Source: Plantago ovata
Lineage: Eukaryota; Streptophyta; Magnoliopsida; Lamiales; Plantaginaceae
DNA length: 64,000 nucleotides
Reading direction: 5' to 3'
NCBI GenBank assembly: GCA_028274465.1
Contig: CM051455.1
Span: 124,283,462 to 124,347,461 of the forward strand
Below are positions 44,719-55,330 of this stretch, piece by piece; position 1 is the first letter of the stretch, and each line of letters opens with the position of its first letter. Below the pieces are notes generated by a model. It did no database searches. It was not told where the DNA came from and saw only the letters and a program-made list of their open reading frames with translations. Made by a program: the position numbers and the translations under genes.

Positions 44719-46701
44719 TTAAATAGTGCAAGTGCTTTGGTAGATGTCCATCACGGAGCGTAGCTTAGTCAAGAACGTTCGTCCCAAGAGAATGACATCC
44801 CCCGTTCCAGGTGCAGACGCCGGCATAACTACAAAATTGGTGTATACAGAAGCTTCACCAATCTTGACCAACACATTTTTCACAACGCCTTCGGGTCTCA
44901 TAAAGGATCCATCCGCCAGTTGCACAATAGCCCTATGCTCAGATAGTTTTCCAAGGATACTTTTTTCAAACACATTCAAAGGGAGTATGTTAGAGTAGGA
45001 TCCCGTGTCTAGTGTGGCACGGACATCTTCAAGCTCACCAATCCCGACCTTAACATCGAAACTTTTAGGGAGTGGTTCGGGATCCTCTTGCTCTTCATCA
45101 CTTTCGTCAGAACCAAGGTCCTTCTCTTCTTCCTTAGCCTGTAGAAGTTCTTCCTTCTTGCAACACTCGCACTTAGCAACCTTCTTGATAGTGATTTCGT
45201 CAGGTAGATCACCAGCCAATGTAATGGAATTCGACTTCTCAGTGTTGCTAGGCAGTTTGCCTTGTTCCCTACTTGCTCCTCGGTCGATCAACTCTTGCAT
45301 CTTTTGATGGGCAAGCCTAGTGCTCTCTTCCAACCTATCAAGCCTTGCCCTTGTCTTCTCGGAATCTTCTTCGTAATGTTTGAGAAAACTTTGGGTGTGA
45401 TCAACCATCTTTTGCAAGTTCTCCATCAGTTGAGCCGACTTCGACTTCGGTGGCTCTTTCAGAGCGGGGTTTTCGCAGTGATCATTACCATAGTTAAGTC
45501 TACTACGGTCTTGGTTAGGGCCATAAGTTTGGCTAGCCGGTGCATATCCTTGATTGTTTCGGAATCCTCTTCTCCAAAATCCACCTCAAGGATTCCTACC
45601 GTCTTGTCTGTAGCTAGCTTCTTGAGTACCAAACTCCGTAGCAAAGGCTTCCTCTTCGCCTCCTCGAGCCCAGTTGCCATCATCATACGCAAGCTCCGAT
45701 CTACACATATGAGCCCCATGCCCATAGTTCTTGCATATTCGGCATACTTCATTCGAAACAGTTGTTCCAGTGGCGCTCTTGAGGAATTGCTTCAATTCGT
45801 TGGTAAAGCACTCGAATTGATCCCCATTCCCCCTGTACATAGGGGCTTCTTGAGTCGGTGGAGCTTCAGGTCCACGTCTGCTAACAATCGCCCTTGGGTC
45901 CTTGAACTGCGAACCCTTAGCAAGCCTTTTGAAAACTGCCCAGACGGCTTCCGCGGTTTCCTCCCAAATATTGCCTCGGCATTGGAAATCCACCACTTGT
46001 TGGTTCTCGAAGGTTAGTCCATTGTAGAAGTGTTGGACTAAGTCAGAAAGTTCAAAACCATGGTGAGGGCACTTGTTCGTGAGATCTTGGAACCTCTCAA
46101 ATGCGGTGTAGATGGTCTCATCATAGTCTTGTTTGAATCCAGTGATTTTCGCCTTAAGCGCGGTAGTCAAGGTGTGAGGGAAGTATTTTTCCATGAAAGC
46201 TGAAAAAACCTTCTCCCAAGTGTCCAGCGAGCCTGCTGGTAGAGAACTCAACCATGACTTGGCTCTGTCGCCAAGCCCCATAGCAAAAACCTTCATCCAT
46301 AACTCATCCGTTGTTATTTCAGCTCCGGGTCGTGGGAGTTGGTTGACGAAATCATCGATATCGTGCAAGTACCCCATCACATCTTCCCTTGCTAAGCCAT
46401 AGAACCTCGGAAGTTGTTGGAATGCGTGGTTCTTGATTTTCATATCTCGAGTTGCAGACGAAAGAACAATCGCCGGTCCCCTCATACGATCCTTGGTGGG
46501 TTGAACCCATGCTTTCAGTGGTCTAGCTTCGGCCATTCCGTCGATTTCCTTGAAAAGACTGTGTAGAGATTCAGAGAAATCGGTAACCTCTATTTCCTCT
46601 AGTGCACGCCTTCGAAGTAGTCGCCTTCTTTGGTGGTAGACTTTGTCGATCTCAGCAATTGAATCAGCAAGCGGTGTTCCTCTAGATCGTGTATGTGGCA
46701 T
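44719..46701 (-). pseudogene. Gag-protease frame with a single TGA
   Basis: One reading frame of 661 codons runs from MPHTRSRG (46701) to a stop at 44719 and is broken by only one TGA, at 45586-45588. The gag part (371 residues) has the capsid blocks AKSWLSSLPAGSLDTWEKVF and CPHHGFE, and a CCHC zinc knuckle CRICKNYGHGAHMC for RNA packaging. The second part has a coiled coil, an acidic linker and a retroviral-type aspartic protease with ATLDTGSYSN (about 45009) and ILLGRTFL. The TGA lies in GRNP-stop-GGFW and is probably a CGA-to-TGA change. No frameshift separates gag and protease, so the parent made one polyprotein. Without the stop being read through, no protease would form. Confidence 0.85.
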
Positions 46702-46844
46702 ACACTATCTGTAACAGACTAGGAAAGCAGTATCAGAGAGAGATTAAAAAGGAAAATAAAACTAATAGAATGGGAATTGAATGCTGAAATATAAACAAAT
46801 TAAAACAGAAAAAAGGAGTAGTAGTCCCCGGCACGGCGCCAATT

Positions 46845-47030
46845 TGATGAACGAGATTGTCGGAACTCGATAATCAAATAAATTTGTTATTTAGCCAAAG
46901 GCAATCACAACTACAACGAAAACCGTAGTGTAGCAGTAGAATGACCTCGAGTGTCGTTCTCTAAGGACTATACTAGCTTTAAATCAAATATTTAGAATAT
47001 AAAAACAGCAGACGAAATAGCAAAGTGTTT
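46845..47030 (-). repeat. 5' LTR of retrotransposon 2, cut by the gap
   Basis: Starts TGATGAACGAGATTGTC and aligns with the first 190 bases of the left LTR until the N run. Confidence 0.9.
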
Positions 47031-47130
47031 NNNNNNNNNNNNNNNNNNNNNNNNNNNNNNNNNNNNNNNNNNNNNNNNNNNNNNNNNNNNNNNNNNNNNN
47101 NNNNNNNNNNNNNNNNNNNNNNNNNNNNNN
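47031..47130. other. Assembly gap (100 N)
   Basis: Exactly 100 N, the usual placeholder for a scaffold gap of unknown size. Sequence on the two sides is unrelated: LTR on the left, GC-rich DNA on the right. Confidence 0.99.
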
Positions 47131-48107
47131 CGGCCTGGATAAAGTGAGCGATCCGGTCCTCGGGGGGCAGCTGACTTTGTCGAGCCCGAGCCACTATGTT
47201 CACAAAGCAATCGAGGAGGCCAAGCTCAGGAGCGCGACGACGTGACGGCCCGGAAGCGTGGAGAGCGGTTCGAGAGGGCCGGGTGCATGCGCGACGCCCC
47301 CGGTCACGGATTCACGATAGCCGACACGCTAGGCTCGGGGGAGCCTCCTTGAAGACGAGTATGCTCGGGATCATGTTGTAGCCTTTTCATTTTTGTACTT
47401 GTTTTTATTTCAAACAATTTCATTCGGCCTGTGTGGCACTCCTCGCAACCTTATGCTTGAATAAACTTCCTGTTGTTGTTTGTTTGCTACTCTTCTCTTT
47501 CAATAAATGTACTGCTCTTCGATTTCACATACTTGTGTTTTTTCTAAATCCAAATTTGTTATGACGTATAACTGGATAGAGTAGTTGAACAAGTATAAGT
47601 TAGAATCGAGGAGAACCAATGTTTTTCGCTGCGAGCTCCTCGATCTACCAATGCTTCTCGATTTCTTTGGATCATTTGAAAAAAATCTTCTAAGTGTTTG
47701 AACTTAGAAAAATCTAAAGTGTGAGTTAGAAAGACTGGAAGTCTCTCTCCTCGAACGTTCCATCTACTCGCTTTTTCTTCTTTGATGGTTTCTGACGATC
47801 CTCTGTAGAGTTAGAGCGCGGGGAGGGGGGTTCCCCTTAATCATGAAATCGAATAGCTTTCTTAAAGTAAGCTTCTCGCTCGAGTAGTCTTATTTTTGAG
47901 TATATAGCTCTATACTTGGACATTTTCTTGTTGAAAGAGACATTGTATTGATTTGTCGGAAATGCAATTACAATGGGGGCTCTCCGGCCAGCTTGCTTAC
48001 AACAACTTTTAACAAAAGCAAGGGGTGCCTCTCACTTGGTCAGTGAGGGATCCTCCTCGATATGGACCTTCCACATAAGTTTTCAAAAAGCTTTTCTCTT
48101 GACAACT
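47131..48107. other. GC-rich then AT-rich DNA beyond the pol pseudogene
   Basis: 47131-47360 is markedly GC-rich and unlike its surroundings, with no recognised domain. The remainder is the 3' untranslated side of the Tat element, whose pol ends near 48108 (minus). The expected 3' LTR, a copy of 54577-55330, is not present, so it is in or beyond the gap or was deleted. Confidence 0.45.
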
Positions 48108-49480
48108 TCAAGCGTAGAATCTCTGGAGGTTAGAAGTATTCCATGGTTTTTCAATACCCTTCCCTCCATGTCTTGAAGACGATAACTTCCGTTGGACCTT
48201 GCTTCAATTATCTTGTAGGGGCCTTCCCAATTGGGTTGCATCTTCCCCACTTTGCCCAAGATGTCTGCTCTTCGGAGTACTAGGTCTCCTACTTGGAAGT
48301 CTCTTTCTTACGCCTTTGTTGTAGGTCTTCGCGATGAGTGCTTGATATCTGAGGATATTGGCCAAGGCGTTGGTCCTCGATTCACTGATTGTCTCGAGGT
48401 CGAAGAGTCTCTCTGTATGATTGTCCTCGGGTTGGTACCCTTGGATTCTGAGGGTTTCCACCGCCACTTCTGCTGGTATGACCGCCTCGGACCCGTAAAC
48501 TAGCGAGAAGGGAGTCTCTCTTGTAGCTGTTTTTGAAGTAGTGCGGTATGCCCACACCACTCCATCAAGCTCGTCGACCCAGTCCCTATTGGTAGCGAAC
48601 CTCTTCTGCAAGTTGTTGACCAGGATTTTGTTGACGGCTTCTGTTTGCCCATTGGATTGAGGATGTCCTACAGAGGTATACCTCCTCTCAATCTTCATTC
48701 CTTGCACCATTCATTGAATCTTTGGCGCAAAATTGAGCACCATTATCCGAGATGAGGACCCTTGGCAAGCCAAATCGACACGATGTTTCCTCCAGACGAA
48801 GTTCATGACTCTTTGTTCGGTGATGGTAGAGACGCCTCAACTTCCGCCCACTTGCTAAAGTATTCGACCGCAACGATGATGAACTTCTTTTGACCCGTAC
48901 CTCTTGGGAAGGGACCGACTATGTCGATGCCCCATATGTCGAAAGGGCAAGTGATGGGATGGGCATGAGCGGTTTCGCCGGGACGTTGATCAAATTGGCG
49001 TGCAATTGACACTCCTCGCACTTTCTCCACAATTGGGCAGCGTCTTCCCGAATAGTGGGCCAGTAGTATCCTTGTCGAATGACTTTTTGGGCGAGGGTTC
49101 TTCCTCCGGCATGGTCGCCGCAACTTCCTCGGTGCATCTCTCCGAGAAGTTTCTGAACTTCATGCTCGGCGACGCATCTCAAGTAGACTCCCTCGAAAGA
49201 TCTTTTGTACAAGTAGTCTCTTTGCATGATGTATCGAGTAGCTTTCCCCTTGACTCTTCTTGCTTCGGCCTTGTCTCGAGGAAGGCTTCCATTTTTGAGA
49301 TATGTTGTTATCTCTTGCATCCAATTCGGTTGATCGTCAATTGCCAAGACGTTTGGCTTTGATGACCACAGAGATGATGCATTGATCCTCATGAGTATCA
49401 CATTCCGGGTATCAACTCCTCCGGAGGCTGAAGCATACTTTGATAGGGCGTCTGCCCTTTGATTGAGATCTCTTGAGAAT
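48108..49480 (-). pseudogene. Tat integrase, frameshifted
   Basis: Integrase pieces in at least three frames. The H2C2 zinc domain (MHRGSCGDHAGGRT then KCEECQ) is around 49080-49130, the catalytic core has FDIWGIDIVGP (about 48940), LISDNGAQF (about 48745) and GQTEAVN (about 48640), which supply the D, D and E. The C-terminus, in a third frame, reads SNGSYRLQDMEGRVLK then KPWNTSNLQRFYA and a stop at 48108-48110. The enzyme inserts element cDNA into the genome. The breaks make it non-functional. Confidence 0.85.
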
Positions 49481-49498
49481 TTTTCAATCTCACAGCTT

Positions 49499-52400
49499 TC
49501 AACTTTTGAATTTCTTCCGTGATGGCGCTCTTGTACTCAGCAAGTGAGTCTTCTTGGTTCTGAATTTCCCCGAGATTTGCTTCTCGGCCAGTTGAGAATC
49601 GGTGAAGAGATGTAGTTTCTTCACTTCCAATGATTTTGCCATACGTAGAGCGATGAGGATGGCCTCATATTCTGCTTCATTGTTGGAGACCGGGAAACTA
49701 AGAGTAACGGCGTACTCTAGTTCAGCCCCTCCGGGACTCTTGAAGTATATTCCTATCCCGCCATTTTTGCCTGACGAGGATCCATCAACATGAAGAATCC
49801 AGACGTCTCCGTGGTCGACTAGCTCTTTGGGTTTTGGAGAGACGGTCTCCGCGCCCTTTAGCTCGTCGGTTTTCTCGGTCAGGAACACTTCGTGCCTCTT
49901 CCTTTTGGTTTGGGACATTGCCTTAAGCTCTTTTAGAGCATCCTCCAGAGCTTGCATCGGGTTGTTTTGATGGGGCTGCTCTTCGACCATCATCATAGTA
50001 CTCTTTGTTGCTGAAGAGTTTTCCTCTGAAGTTCCCTTTGAGGGATACTCTACGAGGAAGTCGGCTATGACTTGCGCTTTTTTGGCTACTGGTGCTTGGT
50101 AGTCGATGTCGTACTCGCTTAGCTCGATCGCCCATCTTGCCATTCTTCCCGAATTTTCGGGCTTTCCGAGGACTTGCTTGAGAGGTTGCTTTGTCAAAAC
50201 AACAACTTTGTGAGCCCCAAAGTAGGGTTTTAGCCTCCTTGCCGTATAAACGAGGGCAAAGGAAAGCCTCTCGATATCCATATACCGCGTTTCAGCCCCG
50301 GCAAGTACTTTTCTCAAGTAGTAGATGGGCAAGTGGTCGTTCCCTTGGATTCGCACCAAAACCGAGCTGATAGCTTCCCCGGTTGCTGCTAAGTACAAAT
50401 AGAGTACCTCTCCGTCCACGGGCTTTGACAATAGAGGGGGAGCGAGTAGGTATTCTTTCAGCTTCTCGAAGGCTTCCTCGCACTCCTTTGTCCACTCGAA
50501 GTGGCTGCTCTTTCTCAATACCTTGAAAAAAGGTAGATTTTTCTCGGCCAACCTTGAGATGAATCTACTCAATGCGATTGATTTTCCGACCAATTGTTGC
50601 ACCTCATTGATGGACTGAGGTTGGGGAAGGTCGAGGATGGCCTTTATTTTCTCGGGGTTCGCTTCTATTCCTCTTTCGGTCACCATGTAACCGAGGAACT
50701 TCCCCCCTTTGACACCGAAGGTACACTTTGCCGGGTTGAGCTTCATGCCATACTTTCTTAAGATTGAGAAGCACTTTGCCAGGTAACCTACATGTTGCTC
50801 CTCGGTCTTGCTCTTGACGAGCATGTCATCGACATATACTTCCATGGTTTTACCAAGCTCATCCTTGAACATCTTGTTAACCAGCCTTTGGTAGGTCGCT
50901 CCGGCGTTCTTAAGGCCAAATGGCATCACGTTGAAGCAATACACATTGCCGTTAGCGAAGAAGGCGGTTTTAGGCACGTCATCTTTGGCCATTTTGACCT
51001 GGTAGAAGCCCTGGTATGCATCCATGAAACTCAAGAGGGCGCATCCAGCAGTGGAATCGACAAGCTGGTCGATCCGGGGGAGAGGGTATGGATCCTTCGG
51101 ACAAAACTTGTTGAGCCTTGTGAAATTGTTGCACATTCGCCATTTTCCCGGACCCTTCTCCACGAGGACCACGTTGCATACCCAGTCTGAGTATCTCACT
51201 TCTTTGATGTGGCCGGCTTTAAGAAGCCTTTGTACTTCCGCTTCTATGATGGCATTATCTTCTGCACTGAAGTCTCTTCGCTTTTCCCTGATGTGGGTGA
51301 TCGATGGATCTACGTTCAGACGGTGAACGGCGACACGTGGGTCGATCCCCTTCAGGTCCTCGGTGCTCCACGCGAAGATGTCGTTGTTATCTTTCAAACA
51401 TTGGATGAGTTTCATCCTGACTTCAGTGGCCATCTCTGTGCCAATTTTTGTGACCTTGTCGGCACTTCCTTCGACAATTTGGATTTCTTCTAGGGCTTCT
51501 CTTGCTTCAATTTTGTTTTCCTCAAAGAATTTCTTCTTTTTGGAAGAGGGTGGGACTGGTGGAATCACTTGATACTCCTCGAGCTCCTTAACAGCTCCTA
51601 CTAGAGTATCTTCGTCTTTCCTCATGGTTGCTTTTCTTCGCCTAAGTGACGGACTTGGCTTTTTCGATTTTCTCTTCACTCGCCGAACCGTGTAGAAACG
51701 ATAAGGCGCATTGTGAACAAGGGGAGTCTCTTCGGACGATTGTCCGGGGTTGGGTTCTCCAATAGCGACCCTTGAAGTGAACTTGGCAGACAGGGTGTAG
51801 CATTCCCATGCTTCTCGTATGTCTCCTACTTCCTGTCCGATTCCCAAAGGAGTGGGGAATTTTAGCTTGTTGTGGACCGTGGACACTACGGCTCGGAATT
51901 GAGAGAGAGCGGGTCGCCCTAGGACTGCGAAATAATCGAATGGCATATCGACCACCACGAAAGGAACTTGTTGGGTTACCCTTCTAGGAGCGCTACCCAT
52001 TGACACTGTGAGGTTGATCATTCCGAGCGGCATGACAGGTTGTCCTCCGAATCCTACCAATGCGCTCCTCACTTCTCTGAGCCCTTCCCTTGGGTTCATG
52101 TGCATCCTTTTCAAGGTTCCGGTGAAGATCAAGTTTGCTGAGCATCCAGTATCGACGAGGATTCTACCCAACTTGTAGGATTGAACATCCAAGGACACTA
52201 CAAGTGGGACGCAAGGATCATAGATGTTGCCTCCTCCAGCATGCTTCAGAGGTATCTCGCTATCATCGAAAGAGATAACGTTGGTTCCCGGTCGCGCGGC
52301 TTGAGCGTACTTCACATCTCGAACCCTAAGGTTGTCCGCCGTAATCTCCCTTTGATTACGAGTGTCGCCGCCGGCGGGTCCTCCCGCAATTGTGAGAGTG

Positions 52401-53800
52401 CGGATGCTTCCATTTACGGGGCGGTTCTCATAATTGTTGTAATTATGAATGTCGTCGTCCTGAGGGTTTCCTTGGTAGGTGTGCTCGCTCCCTGTTTGAG
52501 GAGGTGGAGGCAGCAGTGCCAGGGGTTCCTCCTTCCGGATGTAGTTAACCAATTGACCGCCGCGTATCATTCTCTCAATCTCGTTCTTGAGCTCGACACA
52601 CTCATCTGAGGTGTGCCCTTTCCCCTTGTGAAACTTGCAAAATTTTTCCGAGTTCTTGTTCCGTTGGTTTTCCTTAATCGGGGGTGGCCACGAGACGTCT
52701 AGCTTCCTCGAGACTATATAGTTCAAGATGTCGGATCTTGGCCTATTCAAGTCTGTGTAGTTGCTATATCGTCTTGGAGGCGACCTTCTGGGAGGAGACC
52801 TCCTGTCTCTGAAATCATTTCTTGAGTTGCCCTCCTTGATCAACCCAAATTTTTGCTCTTTCCTCTGCTTCCCGGGATTTTGGGGTCGAGGAGGGTACTC
52901 CTTTTCTTTTTCTTTTTCTTTCCCTTTTTCCTTGGGAAGGTTGGTTCTCACGGTGACCGTTCTTCGGAATTCCTCAGCTTCGAGGAAGTCCTTGCAAACT
53001 TTGGCAAGTTGTGCTTCGTTCTCTATACACGATGCTGAGAGTACATCTTGGAATCTGATGTTGGTAGTGTTACCATACAAGTATTCCTTCCTCTCATTCA
53101 TCGAGTGATCTTCGACTTGGAGGGCTGCTTCATGAAAGCGATTGATGAAGTCCCTCAGGTCTTCGTTGTTTCTCTGAACAATTTCGGCCAAGTACCTCAC
53201 CCGTCTCTTGGCGTTCATCACTTTCTCGAAACGCTTAGAAAACTCCTTACAGAGATCTCTATATGATTTAATGGATCGGTGAGGGAGGCGCGACCACCAT
53301 TTCATTGCTTCCCCGGAAAGGTTAGCCGGGAAGAGGAGTGCTTTAGTCCTTGAGTCGTGACCGTAAGCATCCATTTTGGTGCCAAATCTTACCAAGTAGT
53401 CCTTTGGACAACTTGTTCCATCATAGCTTTCGAAGGTGGGAAAGCCTCTTTCAATCTTGGCTTGGTGGTTCCTGATCTCATCGCACAAAGGGCTTGGATC
53501 TTGGTCTTGCTCTCTCTCTTGGACAGTTCCCCGAAGAGTCTCTATCTGAGCATCAAGTGCGGATTTCCTCGCGTTGAGTTCCTCCAGAGTGAGCCTCCTC
53601 CCCGTGGTCGGATCGACCAGGGGGGTTACCTCAGCTACTGTTCTCAATGCTTGATTCTCTTCTACCGCTTCTTGTTGGTTTTGAGGAGTTACCTGGTTGG
53701 GGGTAACTTGAATGGGGGGAGCGGGTGGTGTAGCGACCACCTGAGCTCTATTTTCTTGCTGTGCTACATTTGCAATGATGCCCGTATTCTTCTATCAATC
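49499..53800 (-). pseudogene. Tat gag C-part, protease, reverse transcriptase, two RNase H
   Basis: A long open frame, about 1413 codons from 53740 and open a little further upstream. Residues from 53740: capsid 95-265 (ERGFPTFESYDGT, MKWWSRLP), a lysine/glutamate-rich linker, zinc knuckle CKFHKGKGHTSDEC (368-381), protease LVDTGCSANLIF (528-539), reverse transcriptase 840-1025 with MEVYVDDMLVKSK (YVDD at 969-972), its RNase H at 1085-1185 where the usual first aspartate is replaced (LYLAATGEA), and a second RNase H at 1315-1390 with HVDGSSSG, NNEAEYEA and FTDSQLA. The extra RNase H is the Tat hallmark. A frameshift after SGKF (about 49545) cuts the fusion to integrase, and another near 53790 separates the N-terminal gag. 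Otherwise the frame is well kept. Confidence 0.9.
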
Positions 53801-54489
53801 AGGTCTCTTAAATCATCCGGAGCACCTTGTGGTCCTAACCTCGATTGGATTCTTGATGGTCCAAGTCGAGATTGGATCGGCCTGGTGTTGGCTCTCGAAT
53901 GTGCTTCATCTTGTGCAACAGGTGCTCTTCCTTGAGATTGACGAGGAGCGACCAATGTAGCCCGGGGTTGCTCTTGCACCGGTGCTTGTGGCTCTACTGG
54001 AGCTTGTATCTCGGTATTAACCCTAATAGCCTCATTACCTCCGACATATCCTTGTAAAGTAAGAAGGAATAGACCGTATTGAGCTTCGCCCATCCCGAAA
54101 TCTGATGGTCGGACGACACGTCCATCAGGAAGGGTGAAGGTCAATGCGGCCGGTTGAGGAGGATTCACTGCCACGGGAGGTTGGTTGATTGCTACCGGAT
54201 GAGGCTGCCCCCTAGACTCGGCGTTGTTTGCGACTCTCAAAGCTCCATAGGCGTTTCCTACCGGGACTCCTTGCGGGTTATTTTCCCCGGATGTCTCATT
54301 TTGGGAGTGAGTGACATTAGTAAATGCCCCCTCCGTGTAATCCCGGTTCCTTGCAACATTGTTATTTCTTGGCTCCCTAGGAACATCCTCCTTTCCTCCC
54401 CCGCGACCGTTATTAGAGGGACGGCCTCTAGGTCGAGGAGGATTTGCGGGTGGTGCATTAGCAAGACGGTTGCTTCTTCTGGGAGGCAT
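53764..54489 (-). pseudogene. Tat gag N-terminal part
   Basis: A frame from MPPRRSNRLANAPP (54489), 241 codons, proline- and arginine-rich with little structure. It ends at a stop at 53764-53766 just past RDLIDRRIR. The following coding frame continues as IIANVAQQENRAQVV in a different register, so one frameshift near 53790 splits an original gag-pol reading frame. Confidence 0.8.
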
Positions 54490-54556
54490 ATTCGTGAAGT
54501 GTCACGAGGAGGAAAGTGGCTCGACCAGTAGGGCAAGGAATGACCTTTTGTGTCGC

Positions 54557-54574
54557 TTCCCACAGACGGCGCCA
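54557..54574 (-). other. Primer-binding site of the Tat element
   Basis: On the element's strand it reads TGGCGCCGTCTGTGGGAA two bases from the LTR end, a site seen in Tat-lineage elements. I do not assign the tRNA. Confidence 0.75.
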
Positions 54575-54576
54575 AA

Positions 54577-55330
54577 TGTTGAAGGGTAATTCGTGTTTCT
54601 TTCTAAGTTCGCAATGAGTCGCTATTCTAAGTCTTTCTAGTTCTTCTTGTAGTGTTCCTCTAAGATAGGAAATGAGCCTTCTTGTAGCTTCCTCGTACCT
54701 GAAATAGACTAGAGGGGGGGGGGTTAGTGTCTCTTGCCCGGTCTGTAAGGTATCAGACCGGAGAGGCGACTTTACGAGTAGGGAGTTGTGAGGCTTCCTT
54801 AGTAAGAGTAGTGAGAGTGGTGCTCGGGTGACGTAGTTAATGCTTACTGTTGGAGAGTAAATGAGGGCCTTTTATACTTGAGACCCTTCATCTTCAGGTC
54901 ATGTAGGATCACGCCACGTGTACGGCCAGGATTGAGGCCTTCCTCGGCCCAGGCCCATTAAGGAGGTCCGTGGGCCTTGGCCCAGGAGAGCAACCATGGC
55001 TGGTCGCTCTGTGGTTCTCGTGCCTTCCTTGTGCGTGGGTGATGCGAGTAGTGTCCTGCTCAGTTTCTGTCAAGGAGCGTTACCTTGACGTAAGGCCTCC
55101 TCGAGCCCGAGAGAGATGCTCCTCGAGCCCACTGGCAGCTTTGTCCTTGAGAGGAGCTTATTTTGAGGGTTGTCCTCCCAGTGATGGTCGGACTCTATGT
55201 TGGTCGATCCACACCTTAGTGACAAACTTGGGTGTGGTTGTGCCCCTTGAGGGACGGCCTATGATGCTTTGTCGCGCTCTTAGACCGCTCCAGTTCGTAC
55301 ATGCGGACTGGACATATTCCAACCCTAACA
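54577..55330 (-). repeat. 5' LTR of the Tat element
   Basis: 754 bp between TGTTGAAGGGT and CCCTAACA (TGTT/AACA termini). Contains two short poly-G runs at its middle. No second copy is in the window. Confidence 0.8.

Larger units (their letters stand above)
39794..47030 (-). mobile_element. LTR retrotransposon 2, gag-protease but no reverse transcriptase
   Basis: Left (3') LTR 39794-41097, right (5') LTR from 46845 into the gap. It is inserted in the CACTA TNP2 gene; the left flank is agcat (39789-39793), the partner lies in the gap. Minus-strand order: 5' LTR, tRNA-Asp-type primer site (46825-46841, one base deleted), gag and protease (44719-46701), about 1.2 kb non-coding, a broken accessory ORF (42600-43500), T-rich tract (41700-41835), polypurine tract (41098-41110), 3' LTR. 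The 41098-44718 interval has no reverse transcriptase, RNase H or integrase. The gag resembles Athila-branch Ty3 gag, so it is likely a non-autonomous relative of that branch. Confidence 0.88.
48108..55330 (-). mobile_element. Tat-lineage Ty3 retrotransposon, decayed, 3' LTR missing
   Basis: 5' LTR at 54577-55330, primer site at 54557-54574, gag from 54489, pol to about 48108, all minus strand. The domain order gag, protease, reverse transcriptase, RNase H, second RNase H, integrase marks the Tat lineage. Several frameshifts make it inactive. The right edge (55330) lies inside the tnpA-like gene of the CACTA element; the flank there is agtac. Confidence 0.9.

Noticed and set aside
45262..46017. 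A 251-codon plus-strand frame
   Set aside because: Antisense to the gag-protease frame, which carries the zinc knuckle and capsid blocks; the plus frame resembles nothing.
47131..47360. Contaminating or transferred bacterial DNA in the GC-rich patch
   Set aside because: GC content is high next to the gap, but there is no bacterial gene, and the sequence grades into plant-like DNA; retroelement 3' sequence is simpler.
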